From the NCBI GenBank assembly GCA_964023205.1, contig OZ026835.1:23635817-23699816 (forward strand): a DNA stretch of 64,000 nt. The letters are read 5' to 3'. Both the position numbers and the translations under genes were made by a program. The stretch is from Lutraria lutraria (Eukaryota; Mollusca; Bivalvia; Venerida; Mactridae). Shown here one piece after another: positions 35,401 through 46,779 of the stretch (positions are counted from its first letter, which is position 1; each line of letters opens with the position of its first letter). The notes beneath the pieces are model-generated. The model was not told the DNA's origin. It saw only the letters and a list, made by a program, of their open reading frames with translations, and made no database searches.

Positions 35401-36365
35401 GCATTTAAATCAATTTCCTATACGTCTTTTGAACCAGCACAGGCGAGACTTTAAGAATACTATGGCATTTCAATAATCATTTATAGTTCTGTTCCCCTGA
35501 TTTAACTTTAGGTACTGTCGCATCGAATGATGTAAGCAACGTTATTGACTTTTAAGTAGTGTAAAATATCCAAGTTTTGATGCTCTTCTATCAAATACGT
35601 TCTTTATCAAGTGCAACATATATCGGGTTACTATTTATAATATACCTTTTATGTATATCATTAAAAAAAAGTCAAATATAATGACAAATACCTTCACTAA
35701 CACAAACGTATGATTAAGGGTGTAAGCTACGTTATATATGTCAAGCGAATATAGAATGAAATATTTAGTAATTCCTCATACTGCATTAGAGCTACGATAT
35801 CATTGATGTTTCTCTGTGCATTGATTTGGATTGTCTTAAACTGACGTTTTTTTCTGGACATTTTTATTGAACAATGTAAGTTACGTGATGTAAGCTACGA
35901 TACATTATTTTTTACATAACCGGTTTATAACGGGTTTTATACACTACAAAAGGATAGATCGAGTTACACCTCTTTTATGTTGTGTGACGCCATTTGTAAA
36001 GGTCAAATCGTCTGCTGATTAACATTCAATGTTCCAGAAAAAAAGAGAAACATTTCCTGCAAGTTAAGAAGCTTCTTTGGGTAAGTATTAAGTTGTTTCA
36101 TATATATGTTTAATGCACGAATGGTTGACCGTAGAGTAGATCTCTATACCTACGCTATTTATTTGAATATCTAAATAATCTGGTGAACAGAAATGTTTTC
36201 CAAGGTGAACAAGTGCAGCTTGTGTTTCGTTGTAGTCATGAGTATATATCTTCGAAAGATGCAGCATTTTTTAAAACGTTGTGATACATTATGTTCTTAG
36301 CATTTTTTAACTCTAACTATATTCATTTCTCGGTTAATCTGCCATATTTAAATAATAGAACGTTA
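35401..36365. other. Spacer with recurrent 'tgtaagctacg' word
   Basis: The word 'gatgtaagc(t/a)acg' or 'gtgtaagctacg' recurs at about 35.53, 35.72, 35.88 and 35.90 kb. It may mark an old element such as an LTR remnant beside the reverse transcriptase relic, but no clear unit boundaries are visible. Confidence 0.35.
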
Positions 36366-36367
36366 AA

Positions 36368-36898
36368 ACGTTTGACGGAAAGAAATTAAAACAAGGACTC
36401 GGCAAATACTTTGGTGACATTGGTTTGCTAGGTTTTGAAGATGGTCCTTCATTGAGTACAAGGTTATCTGTTCTCAATTCGAGAATGCACTCATGTGAAG
36501 CTGAAATTCAGAATCGTTCATAAAAAGACTTCGACATCAGAAATACATCAGAAGAAATAAAATTCAAATTTATAGGTTTCCTTAAGACTTCTTAAATAAC
36601 TGTCTCTGTTGATGTGATAAAGAGTGCAGGAAATATATCTGATCAAATTTCTTTGAAAAAAAGAGGGAAAGATTGGCGTCAAAGTAAATTTGTGTATGTC
36701 ATAAGCGCAATAGATGTGTTCATCCATGACCCTGATAAATTTCTGGAATTGAGATCAGACGTTTTGGGACGAATTCGCAAGATTCCTGTGCATATGCAGG
36801 GATGTTATGTGCTTTATGTGATCTCCTCTTTCGTGTGTTTAGATACGCATGACAGGTACGTGCCTCGTATTGAAGAACACACAATCTGTTCAAAGTGA
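36368..36898 (+). pseudogene. Possible IFI44-like GTPase pseudogene
   Basis: One frame runs for 530 bases interrupted by only two TAA stops. It reads TFDGKKLKQGLGKYFGDIG, then SLSTRLSVLNSRMHSCEAEI, a stop, SEEIKFKFIGFLKTS, a stop, ITVSVDVIKSAGNISDQ, and KFVYVISAIDVFIHDPDKF. The order of a coiled N-terminal lead-in, 'EEI.+..IG' strand, 'NSV.S' helix and '+F.YVI.A.D' strand matches interferon-induced protein 44-like GTPases, which are expanded in bivalves. The P-loop Gly-x-Gly-Lys-Ser and the segment up to the DxxG motif appear deleted. The identification is by pattern only. Another P-loop family is possible. Confidence 0.4.
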
Positions 36899-36899
36899 A

Positions 36900-37370
36900 G
36901 ACACAAGGAAAATTAAACAAAGATCAAAGCGATGACATGATATTCTTAAAATAGCTTTTACGACTGGCAGTACCATTTACCAAAGTATTGATCTTGGTGG
37001 TTTGGAAAGGCAAAGACAACATTTTGACAAGAAATGTTAGCATGATCAATATTCCGAAAAGATATCATTGGTTTGACATATTTGTCTGTGTTCGTTATGT
37101 ATTTTCAATGAGGACTAATCTATGTTCTGTATTGAACTCTTAAGACTGTATAAATATAGAAATCAGGTTGACAAACAAACAATGAAACCAAATGAAACCG
37201 TGAAAGGACACAACTTAAAAAGTATGATGTGCAAGCATATCTGGATGTTGAATAACCTTTCATAATTGCTGTGCAGGAAACAAATATTGACTCCTGTAAA
37301 ATCAAATGAATTGATCCCCGAATTTCTGAAGTCTGATGTTTATAGAAACTAGAATTATCACTAAAGGTGA
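36900..37370. other. Non-coding stretch
   Basis: It may contain decayed 3' remains of the pseudogene, but no frame can be followed. Confidence 0.3.
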
Positions 37371-37374
37371 TGAA

Positions 37375-38532
37375 TACCCCCAGATGCGGCCTTGACACAG
37401 TTATTGTTACATTTTACAGAGGGAAATATAATGCATTTTCATTTTTTTAATACCTGCAAATTTTTGCTTAGATATATCCTGCCAGTTTCTAAATATATAT
37501 TATATAAAAAATAACAAAGGGCCATAACTCATTAAAATTTACTTGGACAAAACTTATTGTGGACATGCACAACTTGGCAAACTACTTATCACTTCTAAGA
37601 AGTTTCACTGAATTCCTGCATGTAGTTGCTGAGAAATGGTACGGGCAAAATTTACCTAATTGTTTAAAACAAAGGGCCATAACTCAGTGAAAATTAATCC
37701 AAACAAAACCTGGTTATTGCATGCACAACTTGGCTTACTTTTTATAACTTCTGTGAAGTTTCATTGAATTCCTATGAGTAGTTACTGAGATATTGTATAT
37801 ACACTGCATAAAAAACAACAAAGGGCCATAACTCAGTGAAATTCTAACCAACCAAGACAAGCTTAATGCATGCACAACTAGGCTAACTACTTATCACTTC
37901 TGAGAAGTTTTATTGAATTCCTGGCAGAAGTCAATGAGAAATAGTCAGGACGAAATTTGCCTATTGTATATACTGTAGAAAAAAACAAAGGGCTATAATT
38001 CAGTGAAAATCAATCCAAATGAAAAATGATGCACAACTAGGCTAACTACTTATTACTTCTGTGAAGTTTCATTGAGATCCTGTGAGTAGTTGCTGTGAAA
38101 TTGTCCAGACAAAATTTGCCTATTGTATATACTGTATAAAAACACCAAAGGGGTATAACTCAGAGATAATTGATCCGAACAAAAATTGCTTTAAGCATGC
38201 ACAACAAGGCTTACTACTGATCACTTCTTTGAAGTTTCATTGAGATCCTGTGAGTAATTGCTGAGAAATTGTCCGGACAAAATTTGCCTATTGTATATAC
38301 TGAATAAAAACAACAAAGGGGTATAACTCAGTGAAAATTAATCCGAACAAAAAATGCTTAAAGCATGCACAACTAGGCTTACTACTGATCACTTCTGTGA
38401 AGTTTCATTGAAATCCTGTAAGTAGTTGCTGAGAAATTCTCCGGACAATTGTGTCTACAGACGCACGGACCGACCAACCGACCGTCAAGCGTGAATCCAA
38501 TATAGCCCCCATATATTTCATATCTGGGGGTA
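37375..38532. mobile_element. Tandem-core element (a) with 11-bp terminal inverted repeats
   Basis: The ends are perfect inverted repeats: 'tacccccagat' at 37375-37385 and 'atctgggggta' at 38522-38532. Between them lie about six units of 150-168 bp that begin 'acaaagggccataactca' (near 37514, 37670, 37818, 37985, 38145, 38313) and contain 'gaagtttcattgaattcct'. The right flank before the terminal repeat is rich in 'gaccgaccaaccgaccgtc'. This fits non-autonomous pearl/HINE-type elements of bivalves, which have a tandem core between unique ends. No coding capacity. Confidence 0.75.
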
Positions 38533-38859
38533 TATTGACAGGAAATTAAATGGTGGCTTACATTAAATATCAACCATTAAAGGATTTTAATAATTAAATC
38601 AGAATCAGTTTGGTGTAAGATCTCAGTAAATGGGAAGGAACATTTTATAAGTAGGTGGTATAGATAACAGTCTGCGCCCACAGGTAGATCAGATAAACCT
38701 CTTGAAAAATTAGTTTGACGCAATAAAAAGTAAAGTTTTTTTTCCAAACTGCTGCTAAATATACATATTCTATGTGATTTTAATTACAATAAGAATAGAA
38801 CACAGGAAATACCCTATCTGACCACGAAGGTCAAATTCTAATTGAAATATTAAATGAAA

Positions 38860-39650
38860 CAAGAGGGCAATAATGGACCTCTATCACTCGCCAGTAATTG
38901 CCCTTAGAGACAAATATTATTCTTTTTTTTCCCTATAGCTACATCTGAAATATCTAAGCTAGATCTAGGCAATGTAGTTTCTGTAAAGACGATTTCTTAA
39001 AATTTCCTATATAATCCCATGTAAAATCAAGTGAACCCGAAGCGTAGCTAATTTTGATCCAGGGGCAGGGGTAGGGGTCCACTTGACAATGCTTCACACC
39101 AAATATCTTAGTTCCAGACAATGCCATATACATGTACAAAATACCTAAGCTCTAGGCAAAGTAGTTTCGGATAAGAAGATCTTTAATTTGTTTTCCTATT
39201 ATATAAATCAAGTGACCCCTAGGGCGGGGCCAATTTTGATCCTATGGCAATAATTTGAACAAACTTGGTCCACTTGACAATGCCACACACCAAATATCTA
39301 AAGTCTAGGCATTGTAGTTCCTGATAAGATGTTTTTATAAGCATATATTTAATAAAGTAAACCACGGGGCGGGGCCAATTTTATTCCCGGGACTATAAAA
39401 TGAAGAAACCTGGTAGAGGTCCACTAGACGATGCTACACACTAAATATATAAGCTCTATGCAGTGTAGTTTCTGACAAGAAGACTTTTACATATTTCCTC
39501 TAAGTCATCTAGTTACCTCTGGGGCGGGGCCAATTTTGACCCCAGGACTATAATTGGAACAAACTTGGTGGAAATCTACTAGACAAAGCTACATACCAAA
39601 TATCTAAGCTCTAGGCCCTGTGGTTTCGGACAAGAAGATTTTTAAAGTTG
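38860..39650 (-). mobile_element. Tandem-core element (b), truncated
   Basis: The left end 'caagagggcaataatggacc' is the inverted form of the hairpin-plus-CTTGT end seen in elements (c) and (d), so the element lies on the minus strand. The core has four to five diverged units of about 150-180 bp with landmarks 'cggggccaattttgatcc' (near 39223, 39368, 39523) and 'ctaagctctaggc'. The other end is missing where the jockey-like relic begins. Confidence 0.65.
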
Positions 39651-39659
39651 CAACCAGAG

Positions 39660-41570
39660 TTGTTAATGAAATTTAACATTTTGAGTATCTTTTGTAGACC
39701 TTCATGCAAGGAATATCCCTGTAAAGTTCTGAACAATTAATATCTTTCCCAACCAGAGATGGTAACTTACTAGATCTGTTCAAAACAAAAACACCTGAAC
39801 AGTTTTAAAAACACAGAATCTCCAGACAAGTTTAGTGATCATGATGCCATCATGGGAACTTTTTTAAACCTTACAAGAAACAACCAAAAAGATCTTTCCT
39901 ACTGTATTATAATTTTATAGGTTTTCAGTTATACGAAAATACTTCAACAGTTACCAAAACAGCCGTAGCCTGGAGGAAAATTGCATATTATTAAAAAAGC
40001 CATGATTAAAATGCGAAGAAAAACATACCAACAAAACATTAACAAGGGAACTGAATCCGCACGTTCAATTTCAAGTTAACACAAAATACTAGTAAAACGC
40101 AGACATAAAACTCATGCAAACTCAAGAAAATAGGAAGCGAAGGATTAAAGAAATAAAATGGCAAATTCTATGCTAACTGCAGTCAAAAAAGAAGTGAAAG
40201 ATTCTCATGTAAACTATGTAAACAATCTCATATGTGACATTAAAGATGACATGAAGTCATCTTGGAAATAGATAAACAGCCAAAAATCAGAAAAGTCGGG
40301 AATCTCTCCTCTCAAAACTAAAAATGGACCAACTGGTAATAAAGATGCTGATAAAGCAAGCATCTCAAATGACAAATTAACTAGTGTTTTTAAGAAAAAA
40401 GAATTCTCCACTGGAAGCACAGTGGGTGAAACGTGAGGCAAATGTAATGGACGAAGTAACAGTTACGCCAAATGGTGTTGAAAAACTATTGAACAACTTA
40501 AATGTTTCAAAAGCTATGGGTCCAGACTTCCTACACCCTCGTGTTTTGAAAGAACTTGCTTAAGTGTCTCGGATGTACTGGTACAAATGGTTCAGCAATC
40601 ACTTGACCTTTGTATAGTACCTGAAGATTGGAAAATGGCAAACATCTGCCCAATCTACAAAAAGAATGACAAATATATACAAAGTACTTATCGACCAGTG
40701 TCACTGACTCGTATTATGTTGCCAATAATTAGAAGCTATTATCTGCTTAAATTTGATGGCTCACATCGAAAACAACAATATTTTGAACGAAAGACAACAT
40801 GCATTCCGTAAAGCACATAGTAGCGAAACCAAACTCACAACAGTAATAGACGACTGGGGACACTCATTAAACCACAACAAGCATGTAGACATATTCATAC
40901 TAGATTTTGAAAAAGCATTTGACACCATCCCTCAAGAGTTGCTAATATCAAAGCTTTAAGAATACGGCGTGCAACAGAACATACTGAACTGGATTGACTC
41001 CTTCCTAGTGTTGTTACAGTAGTAACTGGTGATAAATCAGAAAAATCAAATGTACAAACAGGAGTGCCAAAGGGGACCGTGTTATGGCCGATTCTATTCC
41101 TGGTCAAATTATATCATATCCCTGACAAAATCACCCCAAATATCAGACTATTTGGAGACAATTGTGTTTGTTATACAGAAAGTAATTCTTCAAGATACTG
41201 TGAAATTCTCTAAAATGACATAAATAAACTTGGTCACATACTAGCACACTCTCCAGAAAACACCGCTAGAATTTCTAGAATCCATTTCGGTGCTCAAATA
41301 ACTAACAATCTAAAATGAAGCAAACACATTGGTGAACACAATAAATAATAAAGCATACAGAACACTGGGACTAAAAAGGAACCTACATTCATGTTCTGAA
41401 GTGATTAGATTACAACCTTATCTAGGACTTAAAAGATCAGTCCTAGAATGCTTAAGTGCTGTATGAGATCCACACCAAGATTATCTTGGGGACAAACTAG
41501 AAAAGATCCGCTCCCTCTAGCCCATCAAATTATGACTACTAACCGGGGACTATGACCAATATTTGAAAGC
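39660..41570 (+). mobile_element. Degraded jockey/CR1-like LINE (endonuclease end plus reverse transcriptase)
   Basis: Fragments in three frames follow the order of a jockey-like ORF2. The end of the endonuclease is near 39.83 kb (FSDHDAIMGTF, the SDH motif). Next come VEKLLNNLNVSKAMGPDFL, IVPEDWKMANICPIYKKND and YRPVSL (reverse transcriptase fingers), then NERQHAFRKAHSSETKL and HVDIFILDFEKAFDTIP (motif A Asp region). NVQTGVPKGTVL follows, then LFGDNCVCYTE, where the catalytic FADD is mutated to FGDN. It ends with a YRTLGL and VLECLSAV thumb remnant near 41.5 kb. Many stops and indels make it an old dead copy; the 5' portion is absent. Confidence 0.85.
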
Positions 41571-41574
41571 CCCA

Positions 41575-42330
41575 TTAGCTTTTTGCTGTAGAAAAATATA
41601 TGCAAAAACATTTAATTGCTATCATCTTAAGATAATTATCACCGACGAAACAAGCCATTTTTCGTCTGAAAACACTCATTTTACTTTGATGTTGCTTTTG
41701 TAAACTTGAAATATGTAGGGCGCGTGACGTCACTTTACTACGTGCGCATAGCATGACTGCGGGAAAACACGGGTGTTCTATAAATAGTATTTATTTCAAT
41801 GTGGTTTCGGAAACATTTTTTCTTGCTATAAAGTATGCACGGGAGGAAAACACACCGGATTCCTCTGTTATAGAACAAACAGAAACTATTAGGACCAATA
41901 CATGTTTAAGCTTATGGGACTTTAAGCAGTTCAAGTTTTAAACTTTTAAAGTCACGTTAGCTTTTTGCTATAAAAATTATATGCAAAAAAAACGAACAAT
42001 TTTGATATTATCCCAAGATAATTATTATCGACGAGCCCTATTTCTTCTAAAAACACTAATTACGCTGTGAATTTTGCTTTTTTTACTTGACATATATAGA
42101 ACGCGTGACGTCACATTATGCCGTGAGCATAATATGACTGCGGGAAAACACAGCTGTTCTATAAATAGTTTGTTTTCAATGATATTGAAAAAAATACGAT
42201 AGTGGTTTCGGAAACATTTTTTCTTGCTATAAAGTATGCACGAAAGAAAAACACACCGGATTCCTCTGTTATAGAACAAATAGAAACTATCATGACCGAT
42301 AAATTTATATGCTTACGGGACTTAAAACTA
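41575..42330. repeat. Two tandem copies of a ~385-bp segment carrying CRE and TATA sites
   Basis: Copy 1 (from about 41575) and copy 2 (from about 41956) share 'ttagctttttgct', TGACGTCA (41725-41732 and 42106-42113), 'atgactgcgggaaaacac', TATAAATA (41779-41786 and 42160-42167) and 'gtggtttcggaaacattttt'. Both regulatory words keep a 381-base offset and the same 54-base distance from each other. A 20-base insertion separates TATA from the last block in copy 2. A short open frame (SETFFLAIKYAR, TPDSSVIEQ) follows the TATA in both. It looks like a promoter-bearing repeat, perhaps part of a transposon. Confidence 0.75.
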
Positions 42331-42344
42331 AATTTATTGTCAAC

Positions 42345-42440
42345 CGAAACTAATCTATTAAACACCTTGGCCTGCGCGGTATGGTGTGACTGGTCCCGTT
42401 GACATCTGAACTGCAACCTGAAACGGGAACCAGTTTAAAT
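42345..42440. repeat. Short foldback sequence 'ctggtcccgtt/aacgggaaccag'
   Basis: 'ctggtcccgtt' (42390-42400) and 'aacgggaaccag' (42422-42433) can pair. The same foldback word pair occurs at 59968-59979 and 60019-60030, so it is probably a dispersed family. Confidence 0.5.
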
Positions 42441-42845
42441 GTAAATCTACGTAAGTATACCGCTGTGTCTCTATAAACAAAAACAAGCAATCAGAGCACG
42501 TAACATTAATTAGTAATTACAATGGCGGTATGCGAGTAAAACATCTGTTTGAAAATGAAAATATTGATTGTATTTAATTGTTCCCTTTGGGACTTATTGG
42601 TCAATACGACCTATGATAATATTGACAACATTGCACTAGTATGTGAAATCTTTTGTGTGGTCGCATTTAAAAGATTTATTTCTACTATTAAACGAAATCG
42701 AGTCTAGTTCTAGCGTTTCTTGTTTGATTTCTCTGGAACGGGTTGAGCTATGGAAGTCCACTAAGTCAAATAGGGGATGTGGATATTCGGAACAAATCTG
42801 ACTAAAACATATTAACAAGGTAAATTTAACCTGCTCGATAAATGT
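42441..42845. other. Non-coding stretch
   Basis: No supported gene or repeat. Confidence 0.3.
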
Positions 42846-42847
42846 CT

Positions 42848-42935
42848 GTAATGCCGGCGCAATAGGTAGAGCGCCTTAGCTCAAGATGTCGTATCGAATA
42901 AGGCCCGAGTTCAATTTCAGTCACCAGCCCTCTTT
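42848..42935 (+). mobile_element. tRNA-like SINE head
   Basis: 'ggcgcaataggtagagcgcc' resembles an A-box region and 'gagttcaatttc' a decayed B box about 50 bases later. It lacks a pairing acceptor stem, so it is a SINE head rather than a tRNA gene. Confidence 0.5.
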
Positions 42936-43344
42936 TTATATATGTTTTTCTTGAGTGTATTTTGTATGTAAAGTTTCTATGATCAAAGTGTTCTATATAA
43001 AGTTTTTCAAGTAAAAAAAAAACGAATATGTTCGATTCAGACTCCCTGTCTGACTCAGAGACAGATAGAACTCCAATGAGGGGTGATCGACAGACGCAGC
43101 GAGTGAAGTTGGAGATCTATACAATGAACTGTATTGCGCAATATGAATTTATTGAAGTAAAACCAAAAAAAAGATTAAAAAAGAAAAAAATCTTTTAAAG
43201 AATATGTAATATGACCGATAAAAAAGAATGGTGCAATCTGGAATTGAATTTGTGCCTGTTGGCTCATAGTGATACGTACGTTCTACCCACTGCCAGCGAC
43301 ATTTTGCTAAATTAGTCTTATATATTATCCGTAAATGCCCTTTT
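42936..43344. other. Non-coding stretch
   Basis: A-rich, with no supported feature. Confidence 0.3.
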
Positions 43345-44040
43345 AGCTCACCTGATTCATCAGGCGAGCTTTTAGGATCGTTGAATGTCCGGCGTCCGTC
43401 GTCCGTCCACAATTAGTTTGTTTACACTCTAGCATCCGCAGCTATTAACGAATTGTGATTAAACTTGCTCACAATGTATATGGCCACAATGTCTCGGCTA
43501 AGTTCGATTATGGGCAAAATTGGACAATAACTTCTAGAGTTATGGGCCCTTGAATTACAAAATTTGCTATATTTAGCTTGTTTACACTCTAGCGCCTTTA
43601 TTTATTCAGTAAATTCAGTAAATGTGTATAACCAAAAGATCTTGGACAAGTTCGATTATGGGTGGAATCGGACCACATCTTCAAGAGTTATGGGCCCTTG
43701 ACTTAGAAAATTTGCTATATTTTAGCTTGTTTACACTCTAGCGCCTTTATTTATTCACCGATCCTAATCATATTTACAATGAACGTTTATGACCTTACGA
43801 TATTGGACAAGTTCAGTTATGGGTGGAATCGGACCAGAACTTCAAGAGTTATGGGCCCTTGGATTAGAAAATTTGCTACGTTTTAGCTTGTTTAACATTA
43901 TTATACCTTTATTGTTGGTTTTGATCTCAAAATCTACATAAAAATGGGTTATATGAGTTGGAAACTGTATTATTTGGTCATTAATTATTGTGACTTTGTT
44001 CTCAGGTGAGCGATAAAGGGCCATCTTGGCCCTCTTGTAT
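43345..44040 (+). mobile_element. Tandem-core element (c), near complete
   Basis: It begins with a hairpin (43345-43370, 'agctcacctg' pairing with 'caggcgagct') followed by 'ggcgtccgtcgtccgtcc'. Four core units of about 150-160 bp begin 'tttgtttacactctagc' (near 43415, 43578, 43725, 43885) and contain 'gagttatgggcccttg'. It ends with 'aggtgagcgataa' and a hairpin (44017-44033, 'agggcca' pairing with 'tggccct') just before 'cttgta'. The 3' hairpin a few bases from a CTTG end is the Helitron/Helentron signature; elements of this build are common in bivalves. Confidence 0.8.
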
Positions 44041-44540
44041 TCAATAACATATCCTCATCCCCCGGTCGATTTAGTGTATACTTCCGTCACGGCTCAAAAC
44101 TCATGGTCGAGTTATAAAGGAATTTGCCCTGCCTTGTCTGGCCTTGGTGACAAACTTTGATAGGAAAAACAACATACAAGGGCAATGAAGGGGCAATTGT
44201 AAATTATTAATCAGTCCTACCGTTATTCAGCGCATATCGGGCAAGTGTTATACATGATTGAACGGTAAGACTCTCCTCTACATCACGAGAAACTCGGGTT
44301 AAACTTACACAGTGAAGAGAATTTTCACTTGAACCCGCTAAGTATAGGATAGATCGCGAGTAACTGTTGTCTATGAAATTTGGAGGTGAGCCCAGCGAGC
44401 CGTATAATTTTTTATACGACTAGACTTCAAGCAGAGCTATTCAAAAAGTGTCTTCTAACGTTTTCAATAACCTAACTTTCACGTGAATTAGTAGCACGAA
44501 CATTTCATACATTTATTTGATATTCAAAATGTATTTATTT
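44041..44540. other. Non-coding spacer between elements
   Basis: No supported feature. Confidence 0.3.
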
Positions 44541-44544
44541 ACTA

Positions 44545-45191
44545 GCTCATGGTGAGCTGTTGTGGTTGGCGGATGTCCGGCGTCTCGTGTCGTGTGTCAT
44601 CGACAATTTGCTTCAAACGACATCTAAAACGCTGGGCAAAATGTTGCTAAAACTTGGCGGGACTGTTCCTTACATGAAGTTCTTTCAAGGCCAGCCGTTC
44701 AAAGAATTCCGCTCCATGCAGGACTTTGGTTGTCATGGCAACGGAAAGAAAAATCATTTTTCTCATAACCGCTAGGACTGGAGCTAAGATATTTCACATG
44801 AACTACTGTCTAGTGGACCTCTACCAAAATCTTTCAAAGTATGGATATGGTGTCAAAATTGGCCCCATCCCGGGGGTCATAGGTTTTCATTATATGTTTA
44901 TAGTAAAAATTCTTCTCTGAATCCAAAAAGACTAAAGTTAATATAGTTGGCATGTAACGCTGTGTAGTAGACCTTTACCAAGAGTCCTAAAATTTTCCGG
45001 GAAATGTATAAAGGAAAAACATCTTCTTCTCTGAAATCGCCAAGGCTAGATGTCAGATATTTTGCAAGAAACCATGTTTAGAAGATCTCTTCCATTATTG
45101 TTCAAATTATGACCTAAGGGTCAAAATTATATGAAAGAAGTCGAAGTAATATGAAAAAAGTCGAGTAAAGGGCCATGGTGGCCCTCTTGTA
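44545..45191 (+). mobile_element. Tandem-core element (d), degenerate
   Basis: It starts 'agctcatggtgagct' with 'ggatgtccggcgtctcg' following. The interior has diverged copies of the 'gtcaaaattggccccat' / 'actagacc' vocabulary of element (b). It ends in the hairpin 'agggccatggtggccct' followed by 'cttgta', as in element (c). The open frames inside are repeats, not genes. Confidence 0.65.
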
Positions 45192-45580
45192 TATTTACAC
45201 AGTCAACAGCTCCGAGATATCTATCTGACTTAGGCCACAGTTAATACTGTGTTTTACAACGGCTAACTGTGATCTACGTGTTTTAGCAAACACTTTTTGT
45301 GCTGTGATGGGTCAGTTGCAGTCAACTGTGTACAAGTTTTTACAACACAAGAAAACCGGTTCGATTGGCATAACGGAAGAGCTGCTGAAAGAGGCAGAGC
45401 ACTTTCGAACTGTTCGATTGGTCGTCTTCTAATTTGAGAAGCTCTTCTATCTATTCCACCCGATGGTTAGATAAGGTAGAAGAGATACTAGTCACATGAC
45501 CAAACAGTATTGTTTACAATGTCTAATTGCGCATTAGTTTATCCACATGGTTTAAACTATATTGGTTTGGCAGTTAGTTT
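45192..45580. other. Non-coding spacer between elements
   Basis: No supported feature; a short inverted word pair is not clear enough to call. Confidence 0.25.
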
Positions 45581-45582
45581 TT

Positions 45583-46492
45583 GTCGAGCCCGCCTGCGGT
45601 GAGCTCGACTTAGTCGCCACAATGGCGGTTGCGTGTCTGTACGTTAGTTAGTTAGTGAGTGAGTGAGTGAGTTAGTTAGTGTGTCCGTCCGGATCCTTGT
45701 CCGGGCTGTATCTCCCTTATGCATTGACACTTTTAAAATAACTTGGCATAATTGTTAAACACCATGAGACGGTGTGCAGTGCGCAAAATCCAGGTCTCTA
45801 GCTCAAAGGTCAAGGTCACACATAGAGGTCAAACGTCAAAAATGAGCATTATAGACCTTGTCCGGGCTGTATCTCCCTTATTCATAGAAACTTTTTAAGA
45901 TAACTTGGCATTATTGTTAAACACCATGAGACGGTGTGCAGTGCGCAAAATCCAGGTCTCTAGCTCAAAGGTCAAGGTCACACTTAGAGGTCAAACGTCA
46001 AAAATGAGCATTATACACCTTGTCCGGGCTGTATCTCCCTTATGCATTGAAACTTTTTAAGATAACTTGGCGTAATTGTAAAACACCATGAGGCGGTGTG
46101 CAGTGCGTAAGATCAAGGTCTCTAGCTCAAAGGTCAAGGTCACACTTAGAGGTCAAACATAAAAAATAATCATTGTACACCTTGTCAGGGCTCTGTCTCC
46201 CTTATGCATTGAATTATTTAAAAATGACTTGTCATAATACAATGCGACCATGTGTCTTGGGCTACACCCATATTTTTATAGGTCAAAGGTCAAGATTACA
46301 CATTCGGTCAAATATATTTTCCTTGTCTGGGCTGTAACTTCTGTTTGCATTCAAGGATTTTTAAATAAATTGGTATAAAAGTTTACTTCAATGAAATGAT
46401 GTGTCATGAATATCACCCATACTTGTAGTTCAAAGGTCAAGATCACAAGCTGGCTAAACAGGGGCTCGACATGTTGCCCTTGGGCTTCTAGT
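45583..46492 (+). mobile_element. Tandem-core element (e) with Helitron-like 3' end
   Basis: The inverted ends are 'gtcgagcccgcctg' (45583-45596) and 'caggggctcgac' (46459-46470). A 'gttagttagtgagtgagtga' microsatellite leads into a core of about four units with a period near 162 bp, landmark 'ccttgtccgggctgtatc' (45694, 45855, 46018; decayed at 46180 and 46319). After the right inverted repeat comes a small hairpin 'gcccttgggc' and then CTAG at 46488-46491 followed by T, matching the Helitron 3' terminus rule. No coding capacity. Confidence 0.8.
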
Positions 46493-46494
46493 AG

Positions 46495-46778
46495 TTATAC
46501 CTAATATTCGGATGCAGACATTTAAGCTGCAATTGCGTCCGATTGGGTTTCTCTTCTAAGCTCTTATGGCTGGCTTGTTCTCTTCTATCGAGAGTCCAAA
46601 CGAACCAGCCTATAGAGAACAAATTTCAATAAGAGCAAAGAGCGTATTTTAAAGTTAGCGTATTGTTTGGCTATACCGCGCCTGATATTAAATCAGATTT
46701 AGACCATGTTTTATGGGAAAGTGTCCTACAATGTACCGGATACCACCGTTTAGAGATAGGTCCGGTTATTTAAATCCT
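46495..46778. other. Non-coding spacer
   Basis: No supported feature; it may include decayed 5' sequence of the mariner relic. Confidence 0.25.
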
Positions 46779-46779
46779 G

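Noticed and set aside
40214..40441. Minus-strand open frame of 75 codons
   Set aside because: It is antisense to the jockey-like reverse transcriptase relic and is a shadow of that coding strand.
44560..44920. Two overlapping plus-strand open frames
   Set aside because: They lie inside tandem-core element (d) and consist of its repeat vocabulary.
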